From Selenomonadaceae bacterium (lineage in GTDB: Bacteria; Bacillota; Negativicutes; Selenomonadales; Selenomonadaceae), in assembly GCA_017535925.1 (NCBI GenBank), contig JAFXTD010000041.1, forward strand, positions 25,174-89,173: 64,000 nt of DNA. The letters run 5' to 3'. This document shows, one piece after another, positions 38,305 to 45,894 of the stretch; position 1 is the first letter of the stretch, and each line of letters starts with the position of its first letter. A program made the translations under genes and the position numbers. A model generated the notes under the pieces. That model ran no database searches. It was not told the origin of the DNA and was given only the letters and a program-made list of their open reading frames with translations.

Positions 38305-39150
38305 GTGCCGATAGACTTTGAATTACCCGCAAAAATCCGTGACCTCGTCTCGACGATAGCACCGTTGGACATCTTCGACATCTTAATCGTCGCGGCAATC
38401 CTTTACAAATTTTATCAAATGATTCAAGACACCCGCGCCATTACCCTCGTCAAAGGGCTAATGGTTATCATTTCTTTAACGATAATTTGCGGCTGGCTCA
38501 ATCTGCACGTCATGACTTGGATTTTGCAAAAGAGTTCCGACTGGTTGTTAATCGCGCTTCCGATTTTGTTTCAACCGGAATTGCGCCGCGCCCTCGAACA
38601 TTTGGGGCAAGGACAATTTTTAACGCAAGGAGCTTCTCTTCTCGATAAGAAAGAGGCGGAATCAGTCGTTGACGAAATCGTCAAGACGGCAAAGAAACTT
38701 TCGCAGACAAAGACGGGCGCGCTCATGGTTATCGAACGCGAAATGAAATTGAACGACATAAGCGTCACGGGAATTCATATAGACGGAATTATTTCTTCGG
38801 AATTTTTATTGAACGTCTTCATCGTGAACACGCCTCTGCATGACGGCGCGGCGATTATTCGCGGCAATCGATTAATCTCGGCGGCGTGTGTCCTTCCGCT
38901 CACAGAGAATCATGAACTTTCAACTGAGCTCGGCACAAGGCACCGGGCGGCTATCGGACTTTCCGAACAATGCGACGCGCTGATTGTCGTCGTCAGCGAA
39001 GAGACCGGAACAATTTCCGTTGCGGAGGGCGGGCATTTAATGCGACGCTTCGACGAAAAAACTTTGGCTGCAAAAATTCGTCCCGCTTTCGTCAGGAAGG
39101 AAGATAAATTTTTCGGCAAGTTCCTTTCAAAATGGAGGGACGGCAAATGA
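38305..39150 (+). CDS. cdaA: diadenylate cyclase CdaA
   Basis: 281 residues. Three N-terminal membrane helices (DILIVAAILYKFYQMI, ALVKGLMVII-type segment, ILQKSSDWLLIALPILFQPE) then the DAC domain with the hallmark HDGAAIIRGNRL and RHRAAIGLSEQCDALI. It makes c-di-AMP from two ATP. I choose GTG 38305, ten bases after AAGGAG (38289-38294); TTG 38299 and GTG 38296 are too close to that site. It overlaps cdaR by four bases (ATGA). glmM, the usual third gene, is not present. Confidence 0.93.
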   Translation: MPIDFELPAKIRDLVSTIAPLDIFDILIVAAILYKFYQMIQDTRAITLVKGLMVIISLTIICGWLNLHVMTWILQKSSDWLLIALPILFQPELRRALEHLGQGQFLTQGASLLDKKEAESVVDEIVKTAKKLSQTKTGALMVIEREMKLNDISVTGIHIDGIISSEFLLNVFIVNTPLHDGAAIIRGNRLISAACVLPLTENHELSTELGTRHRAAIGLSEQCDALIVVVSEETGTISVAEGGHLMRRFDEKTLAAKIRPAFVRKEDKFFGKFLSKWRDGK

Positions 39151-40094
39151 CGCAGATATTGGATATTTTTCGACGCAATCTGCTGAAAAAAATAATCGCG
39201 CTCGTTGCGGCGTTCTTCATGTGGGTTTTCGTCATGGCAGACCAAGACCCGGCAATCGAAGGCTCTTACAACGTGCCGCTCACAATTTCAAACGCGCCGT
39301 ATGAATTCATTGCCATTTGCGAAGAAAAGACGGTACAAATAGAGACACGTGCGCCGCGTTCAAATTTCGCAAAGTACGACGCCAATGCCTTCCGCGTCTA
39401 CGCAAACTTGGCGGACTTGAGCGAGGGCGAATATCAAATCACGCCGCAAGTCATCATGCCTCAAGGTTTTGAATTGATAAACACCAACCCGACACTCATT
39501 AACGTGAAACTTGACCCGCTGATTGAACAACAAATGCCGATTGATTTAATAACAACCGGCGCGGTTTCTCAAGACGCGGCAGTCAACCTGATCGAAAAAT
39601 CAATGGACGTGGTGACGATCGTCGGTCCTAAAAGTTTTGTCGAGAAGGTCGTTAAAGTTTGCGGCACTGTGAATTTGTCGGGCAACACCTCCGGTTTCGA
39701 AACACAAATTCCCATGAACGCCGTCGACGACAAAGATAATGTTGTTCCGCGTGTTCGGGTTGTGCCGAGTGTCATAACTGTTTCCGTTGACATTGAGAGC
39801 GGGCTCAAGAAACGCATTGTCCCGATTGTCCCCGAACTTTCCGTCGCGGACGGCTGGGAACTCACAAAGGTAACCGTCGAGCCTGCGCAAATGGAAATCG
39901 TCGGCACGGAATCGGCTGTTAATTCAATCGTCACGTTGAAGACGGTGCCTTTCACTGTTCAAACGGGACAACGGACTTTCAAGAGCACACTGAAATTAAT
40001 TGTTCCCGAAGGCGTGTCGGTTAAAAATGATGAGGTTACGGTTTCGGCAGAGATTGTTCGCAAAGCTGTCGTGCGCGACCAAACCGGCAATTAA
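39147..40094 (+). CDS. cdaR: CdaA regulator, YbbR-domain protein
   Basis: 315 residues. One N-terminal membrane helix (LLKKIIALVAAFFMWVFVMA) and three to four YbbR repeats, each ending in a pattern like VTIVGPKSFVEKV or MEIVGTESAVNSI. It binds and tunes CdaA outside the membrane. ATG 39147 overlaps the cdaA stop and has GGAGG eight bases upstream; an earlier ATG at 39132 sits on that site. Confidence 0.92.
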   Translation: MTQILDIFRRNLLKKIIALVAAFFMWVFVMADQDPAIEGSYNVPLTISNAPYEFIAICEEKTVQIETRAPRSNFAKYDANAFRVYANLADLSEGEYQITPQVIMPQGFELINTNPTLINVKLDPLIEQQMPIDLITTGAVSQDAAVNLIEKSMDVVTIVGPKSFVEKVVKVCGTVNLSGNTSGFETQIPMNAVDDKDNVVPRVRVVPSVITVSVDIESGLKKRIVPIVPELSVADGWELTKVTVEPAQMEIVGTESAVNSIVTLKTVPFTVQTGQRTFKSTLKLIVPEGVSVKNDEVTVSAEIVRKAVVRDQTGN

Positions 40095-40133
40095 CCCGTG
40101 AAAAAATTTCTCAAAAAAATTTTCTCCAAGTAC

Positions 40134-40162
40134 TTGATAACTGTTATCATGTGTGCTATACT
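40134..40162 (+). promoter_or_regulatory. Promoter with Fur-like 15-bp palindrome
   Basis: TTGATA (40134-40139), 17-bp spacer, TATACT (40157-40162). Overlapping the -35 is TGATAACTGTTATCA (40135-40149), a perfect 7-1-7 inverted repeat that differs from the Fur consensus TGATAATnATTATCA only at the two positions flanking the centre. Confidence 0.75.
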
Positions 40163-40168
40163 GCGTTC

Positions 40169-40248
40169 AAGCTTTCGTTAAAGCTCTCCTAAAATATAAT
40201 ACACATACGCTTGAAAAAAGACCCGTGCTGCTCACGCGGGTCTTTTTT
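40169..40248 (+). ncRNA. candidate Fur-controlled small RNA, ~80 nt
   Basis: Between the promoter at 40134-40162 and a Rho-independent terminator there is no reading frame. The predicted RNA starts near 40169 with a tight hairpin (AGCTTT-CGTT-AAAGCT, 40170-40185), then an unpaired CUCUCCU (40184-40190 region) complementary to AGGAGAG Shine-Dalgarno sites, an A/U-rich linker, and the terminator hairpin GACCCG...CGGGTC with U6. The layout is that of iron-responsive regulatory RNAs such as RyhB or FsrA: a Fur-type operator on the promoter and a C/U-rich seed. ispG, an Fe-S enzyme gene in this window, has AGGAGAGC just before its start. Function and target are inference; the transcription unit is seen directly. 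Confidence 0.6.
40213..40248 (+). terminator. Rho-independent terminator of the small RNA
   Basis: AAAAAAGACCCG and CGGGTCTTTTTT around a GTGCTGCTCACG loop region. Also ends any read-through from cdaA-cdaR. Confidence 0.85.
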
Positions 40249-40322
40249 GACGGATTGGCTTCTGCTTTTCTTTTGCAGACGGTAGCCCCCATCTTTGCCA
40301 AAGAGTGGAGAGGAAAGGGAAC

Positions 40323-40510
40323 TAGGGTGTGTTGGTAAATTCAATCGGCGGCTTCGATTAAGCGTTTCAATGACTTTTATTTTTTTAATCTACTTTTCTT
40401 TTGCTGCGCCCAAAAGAAAAGTAGCAAAAGAAAAGGGCGTTGACCGCTATAAAACCTTCCAGGTTTTAAGTCGCGGCGGCCGCACGTCCATGTGCGGCCG
40501 GGTTTTCACG
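40323..40510 (+). mobile_element. IS5-derived mini-element, copy B
   Basis: Left terminus TAGGGTGTGTTGGTAAATT. Three hairpins: CTACTTTTCTTTTG/CAAAAGAAAAGTAG (40390-40403 with 40411-40424, perfect 14 bp), AAAACCT/AGGTTTT (40451-40467), CGGCCGCAC/GTGCGGCCG (40477-40500). Very similar to copy C for about 170 bp. The right terminus is lost where the element meets the 3' end of the carboxypeptidase gene. No coding capacity. Confidence 0.78.
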
Positions 40511-40524
40511 CTGATTAACAAGCT

Positions 40525-41667
40525 TTAGTCGTTGAGAAAAGGAGCGATAATTTTCACGAACAACGAGCCCAAGCTGAAACCTGCGTCGACATTCTTGCAG
40601 GCAACAAGCGGAACACGAGCAACGGGTTTGCCGTCGTAGCGAAGGACTGCCTCACCCAAAACTTTTCCCTTGACGATACCTTTGTCCGCGTCAACGATTT
40701 TTGGCAAGTCGTAAGTCACTCGCAAAAGTTTTGAGTCCTCGCCCGCCATCAACGGAAAATTTAAATCGTTCAGCGGTTCGACACGGACAGTAGCTTTCTT
40801 GCCGCCGCGAACAAAAACTCTTCTGTCGACTTTGTCTTTGTCAAGAATGCCAATCATGCGGACGCGTTCGAAGCCGTAATTCAAAAGAGAGGTTGCGTCC
40901 TCGAAGCGCGTATCTTGGTCGGTCGAATGCATGACAATCGCGATGAGTTCAATCTCGCCGCGTTTGGCAGAAGCAGCAAGACAACCGCCCGCCGCTCTTG
41001 TCCAACCGGTTTTGATTCCGTCCGCGCCTTTGTATTTGCTCAAAAGTTCGTTCGTGTTGTTGAGCTCCGCCCATTTGTCTTTCGGGTAACGCCAATGAAT
41101 TGAGGTGCGCCGAGTGTTGACGATTTCGCGGAAAGTTTCGTTCTTCATGCAATAAACCGCAATGCGAGCCATATCCGCCGCCGTCGAATAGTGATTGGGA
41201 TTGGGCAAGCCGTTCGGATTGACGAAGTGAGAATCTGTGCAACCGATAGCCTTAGCTTTGTCGTTCATAATTTCGGCGAATTCCGTGTTGTTTCCGGCAA
41301 CGGCTTGAGCAAGAGCAATCGCGCCTCCGTTTTCCGAAACAAGCATGACGGCGTTTATCATATCCTTTGCGCTGACAGAATCGCCTGCCGCCCAATTCAA
41401 CGTGTTGTCCTCCGTCGTGGCTGCCGCTTGATTCATTGTTATTTCTTTAAGCGGGTCGAGGTTCTCCAATGCGAGGACACACGTCAACATTTTTGTCATG
41501 CTTGCCGGCTCGCGTTGAAGGTCGGCATTTTTTTCGTAGATGATTCTTCCCGTCGAAGCCTCAACCAAAATTGCCGAGTCCGCCAAAATTTCCGGCTCTG
41601 CCGCAAATGAAAACGAATTCATTGTCAAGACGACGGAAAAAATTATCGCTGTCAAAAAATTTTTCAT
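40525..41667 (-). CDS. D-alanyl-D-alanine carboxypeptidase (DacF-like penicillin-binding protein)
   Basis: 380 residues with a signal peptide (KNFLTAIIFSVVLTMNSFSFA). The three serine-peptidase motifs are SMTKM (SxxK), SENGG (SxN) and KTGWT (KTG); a C-terminal PBP5-like beta domain follows, ending in a short amphipathic helix (LFVKIIAPFL) that may bind the membrane. It trims the terminal D-Ala of peptidoglycan stem peptides. Last gene of the minus-strand run from 45765, four bases after the DUF4337 gene. Confidence 0.92.
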   Translation of the reverse strand: MKNFLTAIIFSVVLTMNSFSFAAEPEILADSAILVEASTGRIIYEKNADLQREPASMTKMLTCVLALENLDPLKEITMNQAAATTEDNTLNWAAGDSVSAKDMINAVMLVSENGGAIALAQAVAGNNTEFAEIMNDKAKAIGCTDSHFVNPNGLPNPNHYSTAADMARIAVYCMKNETFREIVNTRRTSIHWRYPKDKWAELNNTNELLSKYKGADGIKTGWTRAAGGCLAASAKRGEIELIAIVMHSTDQDTRFEDATSLLNYGFERVRMIGILDKDKVDRRVFVRGGKKATVRVEPLNDLNFPLMAGEDSKLLRVTYDLPKIVDADKGIVKGKVLGEAVLRYDGKPVARVPLVACKNVDAGFSLGSLFVKIIAPFLND

Positions 41668-41670
41668 CGC

Positions 41671-42216
41671 TTACACCATAGACATCGTCGTCACGAAATT
41701 GAATATCCCGAACGCGCCGACCGCAATTCCGGCGTACCAAAAATAAATTTGTTTCATGAGCCCGGCAAGCGAGGTCAAGAGGATTGCAATTTGAAGGTAA
41801 GTCAACGCGCCCGCAAAGCCTCTGTTCAATTCGAGGAAGTGGTCGCGGTCAGCTTCTTTGAGATTTGCCTCTTTTCTTATTTCTATTTGCTCGCCGTTGT
41901 AGCGGTCAATCGTCTGCCGATATTTTTCTTTGAGCACATTCAATTTCATCGGGTCGACGTTATCGGGCGGGTCGGTTTCCAATGATTCAAGTTGCATTTT
42001 GTACATCGTTTCTTTAATGCTTTTCGCTTGATAGTAAGCCCAGCCGTCGGAGGCTTGGCTTTGCGCCAAAATGCCTTTGCTTGCGTTGGCTCCCGCGTAG
42101 AGTGAGGCGAACGTCGCGCAGATTGCCAAAATCAAAGCCGTCAACGCGATTAATTGTGTCGTTCGCTTTGAAAAATCTTTTTCCTTAGTCTCGTCAATTT
42201 TTTTATCTTCAGACAA
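41671..42216 (-). CDS. DUF4337 membrane protein
   Basis: 181 residues. A charged N-terminus, one helix (LIALTALILAICATFASLYA), a soluble coiled helical middle containing QASDGWAYYQAKSIKETMY, which is the family's hallmark, then two C-terminal helices (ALTYLQIAILLTSLAGLM, WYAGIAVGAFGIFNFV). Function unknown. It lies between the clostripain-like and carboxypeptidase genes with gaps of 14 and 3 bases, so it is probably co-transcribed with them. Confidence 0.82.
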   Translation of the reverse strand: MSEDKKIDETKEKDFSKRTTQLIALTALILAICATFASLYAGANASKGILAQSQASDGWAYYQAKSIKETMYKMQLESLETDPPDNVDPMKLNVLKEKYRQTIDRYNGEQIEIRKEANLKEADRDHFLELNRGFAGALTYLQIAILLTSLAGLMKQIYFWYAGIAVGAFGIFNFVTTMSMV

Positions 42217-42230
42217 AATTTATTCTCTCC

Positions 42231-44252
42231 TTAATCTTGGACACTGACGTCCGTTGTGATTTCGCCGTTGGAAATTGTAAAGAGGATAAAATTGGAAAGC
42301 GCGGTGTCCTCGGCGGTCGGTGAGACAAATTCAAAGCAATAGCCGTAGTTGCCGTCGCCGAGTGCCTCGTCTTTAATTTGAGGATTGTCGCCGATTGTGA
42401 ACGTGTCGACTTCAACTTGAGTAAAGTCCTCGTCGTCGCCCGAAATCGTCATGCCGTAGTGAATCGTCGTGATTTCGTCGCCGGCATGAAGCTTGATAAG
42501 TTCGCGGCTGCTCATGCCGTGACTGTCAAGACCTTTCCTCGCGCCGAGAATGTAATATTTTTCTTCGGCATAGACGTAGGCGACCTGCAAGTTGCATTCG
42601 ACGCCGTTGAGTTTAATCGGGATTGAATAAAGATTGTAGCCGTCGTTCTCTTCGGTTATCTCGACGTAAACGGGGTGCCCGTCAAGCATCGGCCACACGC
42701 CGCGGAAGTTGTCTGTGAAAATTCCCTTATCCCAATCGGCGTTGATGTCGGAATCCGAACCGAGATAAAGGATAATATCATCGTCAAGGCTCATGTAAAC
42801 GAGCTGGCAGTGAATGCTTGAGAGCAAGTCCGTTTGTTCGGGCGTGAGTTGCACGAAAGCGTTGCCGTTATTATCCATTTGAACTTGAAAATCTTCCAGT
42901 TGAGAAATTTGGAAAATGTCTTGGCGTTGAGGAGGCGGAGTCGTCGGTGCGGGCGTGACCAAAGTTTCTCCGTCGAGGAGCGGGACAACGTCGGCAGGAA
43001 TTTCGCCGTAAATCAAATAGTAGTAAAGAATTTTTTGCGGAACGGGAGCCGCGTCTTGATTGAGGTAGGCAACCAAAGTTTGTTCGTCGCCGCTGTAGGA
43101 ATAAAAACTTGACAAGCCGCCGCCGCGATTGCGATAGGAGCCGTTGACTTTGTAAATGACAGCGTCCTCGACCGCGCCGATTAATTTGTCGGCAGTGTTC
43201 GGGAGGATTGACTTGTTGCCCTTTGCCAAGTCGACAATGTCAACCATGTTCGTGTAGCCGGTCTGTCTGGTGTTGCCTCCGTAATTTTCAGCCTGCGCGG
43301 CACCGCGTCCGAAGTTTGCAAAAAAGTTTCTGGGATTTTTGTGAGCCGCTCTTAAAGCCTCAAGCCCGAAAGATTCATAAGCATTGCGAAGGTAAGGCAG
43401 CTTGCTCAAGTCGATAACGGAAAGCGTCGCCGTATCTTCAACCCAATAACTTTCGCAGGCCTCCATGTAAGAATCGCAGATGGCTTGACCGAGTTTCGCG
43501 CCGCCCATAGCAGGATTTTGAGCAAGAGCACCGACCCAACCCGTGTAGTTCCAGCCGATACCGGGTTCAACTTCTTCAGAGGCCGTGACGTAACGAGTGA
43601 GACCGTCAAGCGTGTTTACAGTGTCGTAAGTCGCCATGAGGCAGGCGTCGAAGCCGATAAGTTCGAAAGGAGGATTTTCTGCGGAAGGTTCATAGGCAGC
43701 AGTGAACGCGGCACGAACATCATTCAAGCTCAACATGTTGCCGGTGCGTTCGTCGAGGCAGATACCGACAGCCGAGCCGCCGCCGTGATCCCAAAAGACA
43801 AAAACTTTATGATCGGCGGTGTAGTTGTCCTTGCCGAAGCGAACGAAATCAGCCAGCGTGTTTACGTCGCCCATATCGGCATCGTCCAAAGTCGCAATGC
43901 GTTCGAGACCGTCTGAAGTGTAAAGATAACGTTCGACCGCGCCGCTTGAGACGACGTTGTTTTGCCATTGATTGGTGCCGCCCGTTTGAATCAAAAATTT
44001 TACATTGGCGGGAAGCTTGACTTCCATAAGCTCTTGAATATCGGCAGTAGCCGCGCCGCCTTGAGTTTCCAAATCGGTGCCGCAAATGTACCATTGAACA
44101 AGCCAAGTGTCTTCGGCTTTGTAGGTGTCTGTGAAGTTCGCGGACTTGTTGGCAACGCGAGTGGTTTCGCCCGCAGAATCGCCGCAGCCCGTTGCAATTA
44201 ACGTTGCGACAAGGAAGACAGTCAACATAAAAATTCGTCGAAACTTTTGCAT
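42231..44252 (-). CDS. clostripain-family (C11) cysteine peptidase lipoprotein
   Basis: 673 residues. Lipoprotein signal (TVFLVATLIATGC). Catalytic His in VFVFWDHGGGSAVG and catalytic Cys in ELIGFDACLMATYD, the C11 pattern; SEEVEPGIGWNYTGW is also typical. A C-terminal beta-rich domain follows a proline linker (TPAPTTPPPQR). It is thus an anchored, exported Arg-type peptidase. ATG 44252 has AAGGAG eight bases upstream; a TTG 18 bases earlier sits before that site and is rejected. A decayed copy of the 5' part exists at 59701-60130. Confidence 0.88.
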   Translation of the reverse strand: MQKFRRIFMLTVFLVATLIATGCGDSAGETTRVANKSANFTDTYKAEDTWLVQWYICGTDLETQGGAATADIQELMEVKLPANVKFLIQTGGTNQWQNNVVSSGAVERYLYTSDGLERIATLDDADMGDVNTLADFVRFGKDNYTADHKVFVFWDHGGGSAVGICLDERTGNMLSLNDVRAAFTAAYEPSAENPPFELIGFDACLMATYDTVNTLDGLTRYVTASEEVEPGIGWNYTGWVGALAQNPAMGGAKLGQAICDSYMEACESYWVEDTATLSVIDLSKLPYLRNAYESFGLEALRAAHKNPRNFFANFGRGAAQAENYGGNTRQTGYTNMVDIVDLAKGNKSILPNTADKLIGAVEDAVIYKVNGSYRNRGGGLSSFYSYSGDEQTLVAYLNQDAAPVPQKILYYYLIYGEIPADVVPLLDGETLVTPAPTTPPPQRQDIFQISQLEDFQVQMDNNGNAFVQLTPEQTDLLSSIHCQLVYMSLDDDIILYLGSDSDINADWDKGIFTDNFRGVWPMLDGHPVYVEITEENDGYNLYSIPIKLNGVECNLQVAYVYAEEKYYILGARKGLDSHGMSSRELIKLHAGDEITTIHYGMTISGDDEDFTQVEVDTFTIGDNPQIKDEALGDGNYGYCFEFVSPTAEDTALSNFILFTISNGEITTDVSVQD

Positions 44253-44304
44253 GACCTCTGCTCCTTTCAAAAAAAATGGTCAGTGATTAGAAAATCAAAC
44301 TAAC

Positions 44305-44332
44305 CACCAACCACTAACCACTAACCACTAAT
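44305..44332. repeat. CACTAAC heptamer array
   Basis: About four units (CTAACCACCAACCACTAAC and more) ending exactly at the stop codon of the lipoprotein gene; preceded by GGTCAGTGATTAG at 44279-44291. Confidence 0.75.
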
Positions 44333-45051
44333 CATTTCTGTCCCGTGACGAATTTGGCAACTTCTTCGGGATTTTTCGGAGCCCAATACATTTTTCCGTC
44401 GGAGCCTTCGACAGCCTCGCAAGTGACTTCGATTGAAGTTTCGGGATTGAGCGGGAACTCGTTAATGAACTTGTCGATTGATTCAAGAGCGAATTGTTGG
44501 AACTCGGCACTCTCTTTGAGTTGAGCTTCCGTCAAACCTTGAGCTTGAAGTTCGCCGTAAGCGGCACCGAGCGCAACCAAATCTTCATTGGTCTCGGCAA
44601 CTTTGGCGGCGCCTTCCTGATTAATCGTCGTGGCAGTGAGTTCGACAACGGGATTGGTCGGGTCGTCTTTCTTGACGGTCGCTTTCATATCCATAGCCAT
44701 GTGAAGTTTTCCGACGTATTGCCCGGTCATTTCGGCAACGCTTTCATCGCTTAAAGGATACTGTTTGAAGGCGTCTACAATCGGCGCGAGGACTTGGTCT
44801 TGAACGGCTTCAATGTCCTTTTCGGTCATGCCGGCAGCCTTTTGGTTTTCGTCTTCGATTACGCCGTAAGCATAGAGTTGCGCATAGGCAAGAACGGCTT
44901 TATCCGGTGTGCCTTCGGGAGCCTTCGCGGTCTCTTCCGTCTTTTGAGCCGCCGCATCGTCTTTTTTGGCTTCGTCCTTCTTGCCGCCGCAGCCGACCAG
45001 ACACAACGCGAGCAGAAGCGTCAACGCGCCAAACAAAACTTTTCTTAACAT
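44332..45051 (-). CDS. lipoprotein with DUF5105-like domain, paralogue 1
   Basis: 239 residues. Lipoprotein signal LLLALCLVGCGG, a lysine/alanine/glutamate linker (KKDEAKKDDAAAQKTEE), then a globular domain: TPDKAVLAYAQLYAYGV, PLSDESVAEM, VVELTATTIN, and the end MYWAPKNPEEVAKFVTGQ. The next gene upstream encodes a paralogue with the same ending (IHWAPADAKALTDFMTGGK). The pattern resembles DUF5105/DUF4878-type secreted domains; the binding partner is unknown. AGGATT-type Shine-Dalgarno before ATG 45051. Confidence 0.75.
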   Translation of the reverse strand: MLRKVLFGALTLLLALCLVGCGGKKDEAKKDDAAAQKTEETAKAPEGTPDKAVLAYAQLYAYGVIEDENQKAAGMTEKDIEAVQDQVLAPIVDAFKQYPLSDESVAEMTGQYVGKLHMAMDMKATVKKDDPTNPVVELTATTINQEGAAKVAETNEDLVALGAAYGELQAQGLTEAQLKESAEFQQFALESIDKFINEFPLNPETSIEVTCEAVEGSDGKMYWAPKNPEEVAKFVTGQK

Positions 45052-45108
45052 AAAAAAAATCCTCCAATCAAAAAATTTTTATAAGGTTTTAAAGTTATCG
45101 ATTGTCAT

Positions 45109-45765
45109 TTATTTTCCGCCCGTCATGAAATCTGTAAGGGCTTTTGCGTCGGCGGGTGCCCAATGAATCGTTCCGTCGGTGCCTTCAACTTTTGCGCAAG
45201 AAACCTCGAAAGTTTTTTCCTCTTGAAAGGGAACGCCCTCGATATATTTTGTGAACGCGGTGACCGCCAACTTTTGAACTTCGGGATTTTGTTTAAGTTG
45301 GTCGTCGGTTGCGCCGTCAGATTTGAGTTGACCGACCATGCCCAAAAGTGCAAACAGCTCGTCATTTTTTGTGAGGTATTTGTTCGCATTGGAAATGTCA
45401 ATCGGAGTCGTCGTCAACTCGACAACGGGGTGTTCTTTATCTTCGACCTTCATTTTGGTTTGGAAATTTATCTTGGCTTTGTTGTTCGCGTAGAAAATTT
45501 TTTCCAATTCAATCATTGTCTCGTCGCTCAAAGGAACAGCGTCGTTGAAAGGTTTCAAGAAAAGTTTAAGAATCACGTCGCGAAGATTTTTATTGTCTTC
45601 TTCGGAAAAGCCCGCCGCCGCCAAATTCGTCGAATCGCCTTTCGTGATTATCTCGGCGTAAGCAAGAATTGCTTTATCGGGTGTGCCGACGACTTTTTCC
45701 TCGCCGCAACCGCCAAGCAACAGAGCCGCCGCAGTCAATGCACAGATAAAAAATTTTTTCAGCAT
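45109..45765 (-). CDS. lipoprotein with DUF5105-like domain, paralogue 2
   Basis: 218 residues. ATG 45765 (MLKKFFICALTAAALLLGGC) with AAGGAGGG upstream; the reading frame extends 66 bases further but without a ribosome site. Lipobox LLGGC, then TPDKAILAYAEIITKGDS, PLSDETMIELEKIF, VVELTTTPI and EVSCAKVEGTDGTIHWAP, matching paralogue 1 across its length but without the charged linker. First gene of the run 45765-40525, reading from a promoter that is back to back with that of the capsule-type operon. Confidence 0.75.
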   Translation of the reverse strand: MLKKFFICALTAAALLLGGCGEEKVVGTPDKAILAYAEIITKGDSTNLAAAGFSEEDNKNLRDVILKLFLKPFNDAVPLSDETMIELEKIFYANNKAKINFQTKMKVEDKEHPVVELTTTPIDISNANKYLTKNDELFALLGMVGQLKSDGATDDQLKQNPEVQKLAVTAFTKYIEGVPFQEEKTFEVSCAKVEGTDGTIHWAPADAKALTDFMTGGK

Positions 45766-45790
45766 GAAGCCCTCCCTCCTTTTCGCCCGC

Positions 45791-45818
45791 ATTATATCAA
45801 AAATTTTCTTTGACGCAA
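45791..45818 (-). promoter_or_regulatory. sigma-70 promoter of the lipoprotein run
   Basis: Minus strand: TTGCGT (45813-45818), 16-bp spacer, TATAAT (45791-45796). Confidence 0.6.
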
Positions 45819-45837
45819 CACTTACCTTCAAAAACGT

Positions 45838-45866
45838 TTTACAAAAATTTTCAGCGCGGGTATAAT
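45838..45866 (+). promoter_or_regulatory. sigma-70 promoter of the polysaccharide operon
   Basis: TTTACA (45838-45843), 17-bp spacer, TATAAT (45861-45866), followed by AAGGAGG (45881-45887). Confidence 0.8.
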
Positions 45867-45894
45867 TTATGAATTATCGAAAGGAGGAATTTTC

